Assembly (NCBI GenBank): GCA_963556195.1
Contig: OY744516.1
Span: forward strand, 31,185,793-31,249,792
DNA length: 64,000 nt
Reading direction: 5' to 3'
Source of the DNA: Sepiola atlantica
Taxonomy: Eukaryota; Mollusca; Cephalopoda; Sepiida; Sepiolidae
The notes beneath the pieces are model-generated. The model saw nothing but the letters and a program-made list of their open reading frames with translations. It did no database searches and was not told the origin of the DNA. A program made the translations under genes and the position numbers. Positions 34,425 through 45,878 of this stretch are shown piece after piece (the first letter of the stretch is position 1; every line of letters starts with the position of its first letter).

Positions 34425-34990
34425 TAAATGTCGTTCAATTAATTAACTACTTCATCTTTACGATGAAAAATTATTACAGCGATATGATAAGATGATTAGA
34501 ATTCTTCTCAAGTAAATAATGTTTGTAAATTGGTGTATTTATTAAAAGAAATCTTATTTTTATTGTAGTTTGTATCTGATGTAAAAACAACAAATATTTC
34601 ATGCGTCTATATATTTTATCTACTATTTAACACTAGAAAACGTAAAAATTATTAATAAAATGGTTATTAAATAATTCATTAGTTTAATTATTACAGTAGA
34701 AAAGAAAACAAAAGAATTTAAAAGAAAAACTGACCGGATGTTGTGATATGTCACGTGTTTATTTTGTAACTGAGTTCGTCGATGGTTCACCATAAAAACA
34801 CAACCTGTGAAAAACGTGAAATCAATTATATTTGTAAATTGGTGTATTTATAAAAATATACCTATTTTATTATAGTTTGTATCTAATCACGTGACTTTGA
34901 AAGCAACTATTTATTCACACGTCGAATAGCTTTTCACAAATATTTCGTACATACGTACGTACGTACGATCGTACGTACACACACACACAC
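34425..34990. repeat. Block B repeat, copy 1 of 5
   Basis: Starts GTCGTTCAATTAATTAACTA, passes GATATGTCACGTGTTTATTT and ends at a (ACGT)n-(CA)n run. Further copies are 40165-40740, 44418-44800 (diverges), 45955-46310 and 46568-47125. Non-coding. Confidence 0.8.
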
Positions 34991-35004
34991 ACACACACAC
35001 ACAA

Positions 35005-35047
<43 letters not shown>
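34950..35047. repeat. (ACGT)n-(CA)n-(TA)n compound microsatellite
   Basis: Three arrays in succession; the same order recurs at 40684-40832. Confidence 0.95.
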
Positions 35048-35049
<2 letters not shown>

Positions 35050-35051
<2 letters not shown>

Positions 35052-35572
35052 TTGATTTTATTCCATTAGTTGCGACAAAACAAGTTTTGTTTCATTGGTG
35101 CAAATAGCGACCAACTCATCGGGCGGGCGAAGGAATTCAAATGGCATAAATTTTAACTTCAACTCAAACGGGAGATTGAAAATTGAAAATAGATTGGAGG
35201 GGGAGGGGGACAGAGTTGGGGCTTTGTCTATAACGGTGACATGGGACATGAGAGGGGAGGGGGGAGGACCCCAACAAGTCGTGTTTCAAATTATTACGTG
35301 GGAGGTTTTTCACGTGTCTGTGCTGTGATGATCTCAATTTCGGCCGGGGTGGGAGGAAGGGAGATGGAGCGACGGCCAGAGTGAGTTAAATTTAAAATGA
35401 GAATAAAATTATGATTATAACCGTCATTCCTATTTTATTTTAATTCTAATAAGTAATTATCATGTGGATAAAAATGTTTGATAATTTTAATTTAGGGTAT
35501 TAATTGCTACTTTTGCATTTTATTTATTTTATTTTAATGTTTTGTTTATTATTTGTAGTGGATTTTGTTGTG

Positions 35573-35636
<64 letters not shown>

Positions 35637-35804
35637 AAAATTGTGATTATATTATACCGAGATCAATACTAGTGGAATCATTTTATAAGAGAAGTTTTCT
35701 GGTGTTACCAGTTTTATCATTAACAAAACCGATTATGACAATGATAACGCCTGCCAAGCATACCTACGATAGTCGCAGTGATAACAGCCTTAATAAAAGC
35801 CTTA

Positions 35805-35805
<1 letters not shown>
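35050..35805. repeat. ~700-bp repeat, inverted copy
   Basis: Reverse complement of 28850-29575 with high identity (GGCTTTGTCTATAACGGTGA, CGTGTTTCAAATTATTACGT). A (TA)n array has expanded inside it at 35576-35631, at a place where copy 1 has only TATAATCACAA. Confidence 0.8.

Positions 35806-35807
<2 letters not shown>

Positions 35808-35836
<29 letters not shown>
35808..35836. repeat. (TA)n microsatellite
   Basis: Left border of the 5-kb tandem unit. Confidence 0.9.
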
Positions 35837-36151
35837 CCTCTACTTTATAATAAGGAGCAATTTATATTTATTTGTATACAAATAAATATAAATCCGCCCT
35901 GTCCAGAAAAAAGTTAGCTAGTAGAAGCCTTGCTTTTTCTAACCGTGTACGAAACCATTTCAATTGTTTAGTGTAAGTGAGAAAGCCGTCTGAAATGAAT
36001 GTGAAAATAAGTCTTTTATTTTAAATTAAAAGTGTTCAGTGAGTGTTTTTAGGTTATCAGAAATAATAATAATAATTTGTATATGAAAATTCATTTACTA
36101 ACGTAATTCTATGATTTTTTTATTAATATTTTTTACGGGGGTTGTAAACTA

Positions 36152-36212
<61 letters not shown>
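36152..36212. repeat. (TA)n microsatellite
   Basis: Counterpart of 41153-41209. Confidence 0.95.
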
Positions 36213-36215
<3 letters not shown>

Positions 36216-36285
36216 TGTAGATTTCAATTTTGTGTTGAGAATCTGAATAACAGAGCTCAATGTAATTTAAACAGAGCAAAACAGA

Positions 36286-36476
36286 ATTATAAAAAAGGAA
36301 AAACTATACACACATTAAGGTTGTATACATTATAATTTATTTCGACCCCTTAATTAGGTCTCATATTTTTTGGTTTTTTGAGGTGGTTGTTTATACATCT
36401 GAGGAGACCTAATTAAGGGGTCGAAATAAGTTATAATGTATACAACCTTAATGTGTGTATAGTTTTTTCTTTTTTA

Positions 36477-36480
<4 letters not shown>
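36286..36480. mobile_element. Foldback/MITE-like palindrome, copy in unit 1
   Basis: AATTATAAAAAAGGAAAAAC at the left is mirrored at the right; the arms contain ACATTAAGGTTGTATACATT and CGACCCCTTAATTAGGTCTC around a ~45 bp centre (TTTTTTGGTTTTTTGAGGTG). Second copy at 41282-41478. Confidence 0.8.

Positions 36481-36556
<76 letters not shown>
36480..36556. repeat. (TA)n microsatellite
   Basis: Target array into which the 36557-37495 inverted pair inserted. Confidence 0.95.
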
Positions 36557-36559
<3 letters not shown>

Positions 36560-37495
36560 GAAAATAAAAAAGGAAAACCAAAAAATAGATGTTTTTTATG
36601 TGTACATCAACGTTTCGTCTTTATTTATAAGACTTCATCAGGATGATAAAATAGAGAAAAAATGTCATGCAAGCACAGATACATGTAGGGTAGACATATT
36701 GGGAGGAAAAATAAAATGAAATAACGGCCACTATAGGGTGGACGTCCGTACTTGTTGGAGAAATAGAAATGAATGTTGAAGAAAATAGGTGGGGAAAAAA
36801 TGGAAGGATGGGGTGAGCAAAGACTACTGTGGCTGGTGGTAAGAGAAAGAGGTGGGGGATGAGCCGGGGTAAAGTGGATGGCAGAGAGGGAGTGGAGGAA
36901 GAGGGGGGAGGGAGGTGTTTGACCAGATGGCTGCGGTCAAGATTGAAGGGGAAAAGTAAGTTGGAATGTTTGTGTATGGGGGTGTATGCAGGGAAAGGAG
37001 GATGGGAGAGAAAGAGGGGGGGCTGTGATTTTGGTGGATGGGCGAAAGTTATGGTCTTAGAGACCATACACCCCCATACACAAACATTCCAACTTACTTT
37101 TCCCCTTCAATCTTGACCGCAGCCATCTGGTCAAACACCTCCTCCCCCCTCTTCCTCCACTCCCTCTCTGCCATCCACTTTACCCCGGCTCATCCCCCAC
37201 CTCTTTCTCTTACCACCAGCCACAGTAGTCTTTGCTCACCCCATCCTTCCATTTTTTCCCCACCTATTTTCTTCAACATTCATTTCTATTTCTCCAACAA
37301 GTACGGACGTCCACCCAATAGTGGCCGTTATTTCATTTTATTTTTCCTCCCAATATGTCTACCCTACATGTATATGTGCTTGCATGACATTTTTTCTCTA
37401 TTTTATCATCCTGATGAAGTCTTATAAATAAAGACGAAACGTTGATGTACACATAAAAAACATCCATTTTTTGGTTTTCCTTTTTCATTTTCCCA
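36557..37495. mobile_element. Head-to-head PLE-like pair forming a 430-bp-arm inverted repeat
   Basis: Arms 36557-36989 and 37065-37495 are almost identical in reverse complement, with a 75 bp spacer. Each arm ends in CATCCTGATGAAGTCTTATA then AATAAAGACGAAACGTTGAT (minus at 36605-36645, plus at 37407-37447), the PLE-terminus motif also seen near 50240. The pair is present in unit 1 but not unit 2, between TA arrays, so it inserted after the duplication. No RT is encoded; the ~148-residue frames are mirror artefacts. Confidence 0.65.
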
Positions 37496-37525
37496 TCACG
37501 TCGGATTACCTTCATCCTTCTCTTC

Positions 37526-37528
<3 letters not shown>

Positions 37529-37611
<83 letters not shown>
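37529..37611. repeat. (TA)n microsatellite
   Basis: Pure ~83 bp array on the right of the inverted pair. Confidence 0.95.
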
Positions 37612-37614
<3 letters not shown>

Positions 37615-38496
37615 CGCTTTTGTCAAGAGTATAGGCATTTAAAAAAAAATTTCTTCGTTTACTTTCCGTTATAATCCTTCTTGTTTGGGACATTGTCGCA
37701 GCCAAGATGAACTTCGTCTTGTTATTATGACAGTCGGTGTTTGAATGTCTGGGGTGTGTATCACGTGGTTTACGTGTTGTGGAATACGATAAAGAAGTCC
37801 ACACTAGAAACGTTGACGGAAGGTAATAATTAGAATATTTTGAAAAACCAGAACAACGTTATTTTTGTTGTATTTTAAATAAATTATTCATTTATTCTAA
37901 AAACTTGAGATCTTTCAGCGAATTCGCAATTTTCTAAAGTATAGGAATTAAAAAAAAAATTTCGCTTACGTTTTTTTAAAAATCCATCTTGATGGGAATA
38001 TTGTCGCAGCCAAGATGTAATTCGTCTTGATGTTATGACGGTTAGTGTTTGAATATATATATACAGGTTTCGTCGTTGCTGGCTCTTGTCCTCCTGCCGT
38101 TGTCAACGACACATAAACGCCGGATTTCATTTTTTAAGGGGTTATTAAACGTGACAAAGACAGAAATTGACTGTATTGTGTACGAAATAGAGAGTCTACA
38201 GTGAATTTAGGAAAGATACCATAACGACTTTTAGCTACCTGTGTACATTGTCCACGCCCCCACCCATTGTGCGGGATGCTGAGTTTTAACGTCTCTTTTG
38301 TCGGCTGGATTCAGACTGAAGAAGGAGAATCAGACCCGAACGGAAGTGACGTCATTTCCAACTACCGCTAAGCCCTACTTCCCTTAGAACGCCCTCCTTC
38401 CGACTTCGCTTCGTTATCTAACACATGTAACTGTGGAACGAGGCATTACTCTAGTTCGTTATTTTAATTCTTTTCATATTTTGAGAGCCAGATTGA

Positions 38497-38720
38497 CCTA
38501 CAGGTAGATTGCTAACACTTGAGTGTCCTGCAAAAATTTTCTAGTTCGCAAGGTAAACCTAAAATGATTGACAATTCCAACTGGAATAAGGTATTACTGT
38601 AGTTCCTTAAGTCTTTTCAGGAATAAGTAGTGCTGCAGGTAGATAGATAAAACCTGAGTGCCCCGCGAAACTAGGTGGGTTCCCAAGGACATCCAATACA
38701 TGTGCAGAAATTCTTCACAG
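38497..38720 (+). repeat. Two diverged structured modules (unit 1)
   Basis: CTACAGGTAGATTGCTAACA (38498) and CTGCAGGTAGATAGATAAAA (38632), the second followed by CCCCGCGAAACTAGGTGGG and TTCCCAAGGACATCCAATAC. They keep the outline of the 33673 fold but several pairs are lost. Counterparts at 42419 and 42553. Confidence 0.5.
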
Positions 38721-39424
38721 GTGTAAATGAGTAACTATGTATTACACAAGTGTTTGTGTCTAATAAATCGTAAAACCGTTCACAATTAATCAGATGCTTC
38801 CCCCCTCACACCTAAAGTCCAACCTTTCAATATCGATGCAGAAGCAGTAGCAATATGGTGGTTTCAGAGCTACCCTGCTCAAGGGCTCTTGTGAAAATTC
38901 TAGACGAGTCAGCATTGGGACCCGTCATCCTCTGATCGTCTCTGCCTCTGCGTGCGGTAAGCAAAGACATTCAAGGCGCGGAACCGCAAATTAATAGAGT
39001 GAACGTGACAGTTGCGTCTATGCTATTCCTTTGTGTGTTCTGAGCAACACTTTTCTCGACTTCACATACAATTACAGAGTCTTTCTGCTTTCAGTGTCGC
39101 GTGTAAAACCTGAAGGTTAAAAAATAACTGTGCCCAATGAGGAGGACTTCATGCAGACCAGACAATCCTGAGGCACGATCTTCGTGAGTTCTATACAGAA
39201 GTCCAACTCGCTTAACAACAACAGCCCTTTCAACAGTTTCATGCTCTCAAACAATGTTGTAGTATGTATATAAAATAACATTTAAACTATAGAAAAATTA
39301 ATAGTCGAAAGTGGCATACAACGACAGGGCAAAAAACATGGCCGAGATATAAAAAAATTTAAAATAATCATTTTTCAATGAAGTAAAATAAAAAAATAAA
39401 TTCGTTTCTTTCTTATTTTAAAAG

Positions 39425-39520
39425 ACAGGTGCCCCTACAGGCATCCCGCGAAAGTAGGCGGGATCCCAAGCACGACCTATACCTAATACTTTACAGATGT
39501 AACGGTGGAATTAGGCATTG
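39425..39520 (+). repeat. Structured module, shortened variant (unit 1)
   Basis: ACAGGTGCCCCTACAGGCAT, CCCGCGAAAGTAGGCGGGAT and CAGATGTAACGGTGGAATTA. The inner CCCGC/GCGGG stem is intact, while CTGTG is now CGGTG, which breaks arm 2. Confidence 0.55.
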
Positions 39521-39950
39521 CCTTAGTTACTTAAAGTACTGAACATAGACTTTCCTGCAACTGAACCTAACTGTTTGTAATCGTATCTTCTGGCCAAATA
39601 AAAGTTACTTTTTTTATATTCACCTACATTCTTGTTTCATCCTTCCTTGTGCGTTAGCATATTATTTTTGTATCTAATAAGTTGTAAAACTGATCACAAT
39701 CATTCGGCCGTTTCAACAATTTCATGCCCTAAAAAAATGCTTAAGTATATATGAAAAAAATAACATTAAAAACTACCGCAAGTTTTATAGTCTACGCGAA
39801 CGAAATACAAAACACGACAGGGTAGAGATACATGGTCAAGATATAAATAAATTAAGAAAGGGAAGTAATTCCAAGTTTTATCTAAAATTGAAAATAAATA
39901 ATAAATTGTTAAATATTTCTGTTCTTTTTAATTTTGAGAGCCATGAGGCC

Positions 39951-40060
39951 TTACAGGTAGATCGCTACAACTTGGGCGTCCCGCGAAAGTAGGCGGGTTC
40001 CCAAGGACAACCTATACCTGTTCAAAAATACTTCACAGATGTAACTGTGGAACTAGGCAT
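39951..40060 (+). repeat. Structured module, full form (unit 1)
   Basis: CTTACAGGTAGATCGCTACA, ACTTGGGCGTCCCGCGAAAG, TAGGCGGGTTCCCAAGGACA, TACCTGTTC and CACAGATGTAACTGTGGAAC. All stems of the 33673 fold are preserved. No U2 element follows it; the empty site reads TTTAAGGCATAAAGATTCAT. Confidence 0.6.
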
Positions 40061-40069
40061 TACCCTAGT

Positions 40070-40100
<31 letters not shown>

Positions 40101-40683
40101 ATAAAGATTCATCGAGTTGGCCTTTGTTATATACTTAACTCGTCTAGCAACACATTCGCTCTAGATGATCGATACATGTCGTTCAATTAATTAACTACTT
40201 CATCTTTACGATGAAAAATTATTACAGCGATATGATGAGATGATTAGAATTATTCTCTAAAGTAAATAATGTTTGTAAATTGGTGTATTTATTAAAAGAA
40301 ATCTTATTTTTTATGGTAGTCTGTGTCTTATGTAAAACAACAGCTTATACGTCTATATATTTTATCTACTAAAACGTAAAAGTGATGAATAAAATGGTTA
40401 TTAAATAATTCATTAGTTTAATTATTACAGTAGAAAAGAAAACAAAAGAATTTAAAAGAAAAACTGACCGGATGTTGTGATATGTCACGTGTTTATTTTG
40501 TAACTTAGTTTGTCGATGGTTCACCATAAAAACACAACCTGTGAAAAACGTGAAATCAATTATATTTGTAAATTGGTGTATTTATAAGATGATACCTATG
40601 TTTATTATAGTTTGTATCTAATCACGATACTTTGAAAGCAACTATTTATTCACACGTGGAATAGCTTTTCACAAATATTTCGT

Positions 40684-40741
40684 ACATACGTACGTACGAT
40701 CGTACGTACTCACACACACACACACACACACACACACAAAT

Positions 40742-40832
<91 letters not shown>
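40684..40832. repeat. (ACGT)n-(CA)n-(TA)n compound microsatellite
   Basis: Same order as at 34950; it joins units 1 and 2. Confidence 0.95.
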
Positions 40833-40835
<3 letters not shown>

Positions 40836-41150
40836 TCTACTTTATAATAAGGAGCAATGTATATTTATTTGTATACAAATAAATATAAATCCGCCCTGTC
40901 TAGAAAAAAAGTTAGCTAGTAGAAGCCGTGCTTTTTCTAACACTGTACGAAACCATTTCAATTGTTTAGTGTAAGTGAGAAAGCCGTCTAAAATGAATGT
41001 GAAAATAAGTCTTTTATTTTAAATTAAAAGTGTGCAGTGAGTGTTTTTTTAGGTTATCAGAAATGATAATAATAATTTGTATATGAAAATTCATTTACTA
41101 ACGTAATTCTATGATTTTTTATTAATATTTTTTACGGGGATTGTAAACTA

Positions 41151-41212
<62 letters not shown>

Positions 41213-41281
41213 TGTAGATTTCAATTTTGTGTTGAGAATCTGAATAACAGAGCTCAATGTAATTTAAACAGAGCAAAACAG

Positions 41282-41475
41282 AATTATAAAAAATGAAAAA
41301 CTATACACACATTAAGGTTGTATACATTATAACTTATTTCGACCCCTTAATTAGGTCTCCTATTTTTTGGTTTTTTGACGTGGTTGTAAATACATCTGAG
41401 GAGCCATAATTAAGGGGTCGAAATAAGTTATAATGTATACAACCTTAATGTGTGTATAGTTTTTTCTTTTTTATA

Positions 41476-41478
<3 letters not shown>
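41282..41478. mobile_element. Foldback/MITE-like palindrome, copy in unit 2
   Basis: Same palindrome as 36286-36480, with a small change in the centre (GAGCCATAATTAAGGGG). Confidence 0.8.
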
Positions 41479-41518
<40 letters not shown>

Positions 41519-41951
41519 GTACGCTTTTGTCAAGAGTATAGGCATTTAAAAAAAAATTCTTCGTTTATTTTCCGTTATAATCCTTCTTGTTTGGGACATT
41601 GTTGCAGCCAAGATGAACTTCGTCTTGATATTATGACAGTCGGTGTTTGAATGCCTGGGGTGTGTATCACGTGGTTTACGTGTAGTGGAATACGATAAAG
41701 AAGTCCACACTAGAAACGTTGACGGAAGGTAATAATTAGAATATTTGTAAAAACCAGAACAACTTTATTTTTGTTGTATTTTAAATAAATTATTCATTTA
41801 TTCTAAAAACTTGAGATCTTTCAGCGAATTCGCAATTTTCTAAAGTATAGGAATTTAAAAAAAAAAATTTTCGCTTACGTTTTTTTTAAAATTGATGGGA
41901 ATATTGTCGCAGTCAAGATGTAATTCGTCTTGATGTTATGACGGTTAGTGT

Positions 41952-41987
<36 letters not shown>

Positions 41988-42417
41988 GTTTCGTCGTTGC
42001 TGGGTCTTGTCCTCCTGCCGTTGTCAACGACACATAAACGCCGGATTTCATTTTTTAAGGGGTTATTAAACGTGACAAAGACAGAAATTGACTGTATTGT
42101 GTACGAAATAGAGAGTCTACAGTGAATTTAGGAAAGATACCATAACGACTTTTGGCTACCTGTGTACATTGTCCACGCCCCCACCCATTGTGCGGGATGC
42201 TGAGTTTTAACGTCTCTTTTGTCGGCTGGATTCAGACTGAAGAAGGAGAATCAGACCCGAACGAAGTGACGTCATTTCCGACTACCGCTAAGCCCTACTT
42301 CCCTTAGAACGCCCTCCTTCCGACTTCGCTTCGTTATCTAACACATATAACTGTGGAACGAGGCATTACTCTAGTTCGTTATTTTAATTCTTTTCATATT
42401 TTGAGAGCCAGATTGAC

Positions 42418-42640
42418 CTACAGGTAGATTGCTAACACTTGAGTGTCCTGCAAAAATTTTCTAGTTCGCAAGGTAAACCTAAAATGATTGACAATTCTAA
42501 CTGGAATAAGGTATTACTGTAGTTCCTTAAGTCTTTTCAGGAATAAGTAGTGCTGCAGGTAGATAGATAAAACCTGAGTGCCCCGCGAAACTAGGTGGGT
42601 TCCCAAGGACATCCAATACATGTGCAGAAATTCTTCACAG
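42418..42640 (+). repeat. Two diverged structured modules (unit 2)
   Basis: Counterparts of 38497-38720 with nearly identical sequence. Confidence 0.5.
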
Positions 42641-43364
42641 GTGTAAATACGTAACTATGCATTACACAAGTGTTTGTGTCTAATAAATCGTAAAACCGTT
42701 CACAATTAATCAGATGCTTCCCCCCGTCACACCTAAAGTCCAACCTTTCAATATCGATGCAGAAGCAGTAGCAATATGGTGGTTTCAGAGCTACCCTGCT
42801 CAAGGGCTCTTGTGAAAATCCTAGACGAGTCGGCATTGGGACCCGTCATCCTCTGATCGTCTCTGCCTCTGCGTGCGGTAAGCAAAGACATTCAAGGTGC
42901 GGAACCGCAAATTAATAGAGTGAACGTGACAGTTGCGTCTATGCTATTCCTTTGTGTGTTCTGAGCAACACCTTTCTCGACTTCACATACAATTACAGAG
43001 TCTTTCTGCTTTCGGTGTCGCGTGTAAAACCTGAAGGTTAAAAATTAGCTGCAACCAATGAGGAGGACTTCATGCAGACCAGACAATCCTGAGGCACGAT
43101 CTTCGTGAGTTCTATACAGAAGTCCAACTCGCTTAACAACAACAGCCCTTTCAACAGTTTCATGCTCTCAAACAACGTTGTAGTATGTATATAAAATACC
43201 ATTTATACTATAGAAACATTAATAGTCTAAGCGAAAGTGGCATAAAACGACAAGGGAAATAAACATGGACGCGATATAAATAAATTTAGACGAATCATTT
43301 TTGCAAAGTTAATAAAATAAAAAAATAAATTCGCTTCTTTTTTTATTTTAAAAGACAGGTGGCC

Positions 43365-43450
43365 CTACAGGCATCCCGCGAAAGCAGGCGGGATCCCTAG
43401 CACGACCTATACCTAATACTTTACAGATGTAACGGTGGAATTAGGCATTG
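43365..43450 (+). repeat. Structured module, shortened variant (unit 2)
   Basis: CCCGCGAAAGCAGGCGGGAT: the only change from the unit 1 copy in the hairpin is in the loop, so the CCCGC/GCGGG stem is preserved. Confidence 0.55.
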
Positions 43451-43886
43451 CCTTAGTTACTGAAAGTATTGAACATAAACTTTCCTGCAATTGAACTTAA
43501 CTGTTTGTAATCGTATCTTCTGGCCAAATAAAACTGACTATTTTTATATTCGCCTAAATTCTTGTTTCATCATTCTTTGTGCATTGCCATATTATTTGTA
43601 CAACCGATCACAATTATTCAGTCGTTTCAACAATTTAATGCCCGCAAAAAATGCTTTAGTATATATAAAAAAATAACATTAAAAACTACCGCAAGTTTTA
43701 TAGTCTACGCGAAGGAAATACAAAACACGACGACAGGTAGCGAAACATGGTCAAGACATGAATAAATTAAGAATAGGAAGTTATTTACGTTCTACCATAA
43801 AACAGAAAATAACTTATCCATATTGTAAAACAAATAATAAATTGTTAAATATTTCTGTTCTTTTGAATTTTGAGAGCCGAGAGGCC

Positions 43887-43995
43887 CTACAGGTAGATCG
43901 CTACAACTTGGGCGTCCCGCGAAAGTAGGCGGGTTCCCAAGGACAACCTATACCTGTTCAAAAATACTTCACAGATGTAACTGTGGAACTAGGCA
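43887..43995 (+). repeat. Structured module, full form (unit 2)
   Basis: All stems of the 33673 fold are preserved (CAGGTA/TACCTG, CTTGGG/CCCAAG, CCCGC/GCGGG, CACAG/CTGTG, GGCCCTA/TAGGC). Confidence 0.6.
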
Positions 43996-44005
43996 TTACC
44001 CAAGT

Positions 44006-44036
<31 letters not shown>

Positions 44037-44039
44037 ATG

Positions 44040-44359
44040 TTTATTTACTCCTCGCGGAGTTAGGCACAAGGCCAATTTTATCTTACTCCCACAAGTAAGA
44101 TGTGACCCAAGATCGGGTCGAGCAAGTGGGGTTAAAAGCCAGCGCTCGAGAGGTGAGCACTCTGGTCATTTAAAAATTGCCTGGGCAGCCCCGTCGGCAT
44201 TCCCCGGTAGGGGCGCCTCAGACAGTAAGCAATAAACTTACTCCTCCCCAAAGAGGGGAGGCGAAGCCTGGGAGGGTGGACCTCCTAGAACTGCACAGGA
44301 CAGGCGTGCAGTATCCATCGGAACAGATACTACACTTTGATCTTAGCCAAAAGGCCGAG
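44040..44359 (-). mobile_element. U2-headed element type A, most complete copy
   Basis: The minus strand begins CTCGGCCTTTTGGCTAAGAT then CAAAGTGTAGTATCTGTTC, identical to U2 snRNA nt ~8-45 except one extra A, then leaves U2 with CGATGGATACTGCACGCC. The type A body follows to GAGTAAATAAA at 44040. Length ~320 bp. It occupies the same site as the dimer in copy 0 (33821-34365), between AAGGCATG and GAGTTTGCC. No ORF, no Sm site. Confidence 0.8.
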
Positions 44360-44799
44360 TTTGCCTTTGTTATATACTTAACTCGTCTAGCAACACATTC
44401 GCTCTAGATGATCGATAAATGTCGTTCAATTAATTAACTACTCCATCTTTACGATGAAAAATCATTACAGCGATATGATAAGATGATTATAATTATTCTC
44501 TAAAGTAAATAATGTTTGTAAATTTGAGTCTTCATTAAACGAAAACTACTTTTATTATTATAGGTTGCATTTGATCACGTGACTATAGAAATAACCGATT
44601 CACACGTAGAATAGCTTCTCCGAAATATTCCATACGTTGTCCATATATTTTATCTAATATTTAACACGAGAAAAGTTATAAATAAAATGATTATTAAATA
44701 ATTTATTTGTTTAATTTTTACATTAGAAAACCAAACAAATGAATTTAAAAGAAAAACTGACGCATATTGTGATATGTCACGTGTTTATTTTGTAACTGA

Positions 44800-45695
44800 T
44801 TTAGTAAAGTTTACTCATGCTATGATTTAAAATACGGTTAATATTAACTTTAGCAACATTTTGAACTATTTTAAAACGCCTTATTATCGTCTCAAATTAG
44901 TATATTCAATATTTTTTGCAAAAATATATGTTTAATTTTATTCAGTAATCGGCTTTGTTGTTTACGATAGTTTGAGGCGATTCAACATGGCTGCTTGTAA
45001 TTCGCCACGTAACTGTTTTTTTAAAATATTACTTCCGCCAATTGCAAATTATCGTTTTTTCTTTAATAATAATTCCAACAAAAATTGTAGTAAACACAGT
45101 TTTACTATTTATACCAGTTCTGGCAAAGTAGTACAAGCAACAACAAAAATAAATGCAATAAAACTGATCTAGTCACAACCTTTGCAGTTGTAAAGATTAT
45201 ATAGAGTCTGAATATGAATCTAAATTGTATAACATATTTAAGCCCAGGATTCTAGGTTAGTTTTTAATTTTCAATTTTTAAAAAAATTTCAATAATAAAA
45301 AAACTAAATGGAAAATAACTGTTCGTAATGAATGTTGTATAACTATTTTGATTATAAAACGAAAAATTATTGTGGCTTTGTTTCCCATAATTGTCAATTT
45401 CGCGCAAGCATACATTTTCATGAAATAATATCTGCACGGTCTTATTAAAGCTTGTTGAAAATTTTCTTTTTGGTGATAAATATTAAATTTTGAGTAAAAA
45501 ATAAGTACTTTTTCATATAGCTAGTTAAAGATTTTAATTTACTAATTATCTTTAAAACATTATTTTACAAATGCTAGATATAAAAGTAACTTATCTTGCC
45601 TTTGGTAACATTTATTTGTTGCTAATTTGTTTTATTTTTCCCGTTTTAATGGCGGGAAGCAGTTGTAAAAATATAGGAAAACATTTTTAAAATCT
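44800..45695. other. Unassigned AT-rich segment between repeat copies
   Basis: No homology to the other units and no convincing coding frame; the longest frame (44972-45172) has no known motif. Confidence 0.55.
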
Positions 45696-45847
45696 TTCTG
45701 TTCTTTTTAATTTTGAGAGCGCAGGGCCCTACAGGTAGATCGCTACAACTTGGGCGTCCCGCGAAAGTAGGCGGGTTCCCAAGGACAACCTATACCTGTT
45801 CAAAAATACTTCACAGATGTAACTGTGGAACTAGGCATTACCCTAGT

Positions 45848-45878
<31 letters not shown>

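Larger units (their letters stand above)
32560..34990. repeat. Segmental duplication, copy 0
   Basis: Collinear with 38838-40740 and 42757-44800, starting AGAAGCAGTGGCAATATGGT and including GCGTGCGGTAAGCAAAGAC, GACAGTTGC and TGTAAAACCTGAAGGTTAAA. It contains two structured modules (33125-33230, 33673-33783), a unique long palindrome (33461-33557), a dimeric U2-headed insertion (33821-34365) and block B (34425-34985). No open frame is conserved among copies, so it is non-coding. Confidence 0.8.
35837..40833. repeat. 5-kb tandem duplication, unit 1
   Basis: Starts TCCTCTACTTTATAATAAGG, which recurs at 40834, giving a ~4997 bp period. Order: 35837-36150, (TA)n, palindrome 36286-36480, inverted insertion 36557-37495 (absent from unit 2), 37612-38838, segment shared with copy 0 (38838-40680), then compound microsatellite. 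Identity to unit 2 is very high by eye, so the duplication is recent. No coding frame. Confidence 0.85.
40834..44800. repeat. 5-kb tandem duplication, unit 2
   Basis: Collinear with unit 1 apart from loss or absence of the 36557-37495 pair, gain of the U2 element at 44040-44359, and divergence near 44520-44640 and after 44800. TA arrays at 41153-41209, 41481-41514 and 41957-41983. Confidence 0.85.

Noticed and set aside
36621..37427. Open frames of 148 and 129 codons, proline-rich
   Set aside because: They are mirror images across a long inverted repeat, carry no domain, and come from non-coding repeat arms.
37410..37442. A proven hammerhead ribozyme
   Set aside because: The core boxes are present, but stem II has an extra base and stems I and III with a cleavage triplet cannot be drawn convincingly; kept only as a finding.
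44299..44359. A functional U2 snRNA gene
   Set aside because: Only the first ~45 nt match; the Sm site and stem-loops III and IV are absent and the sequence continues into a repeat body.
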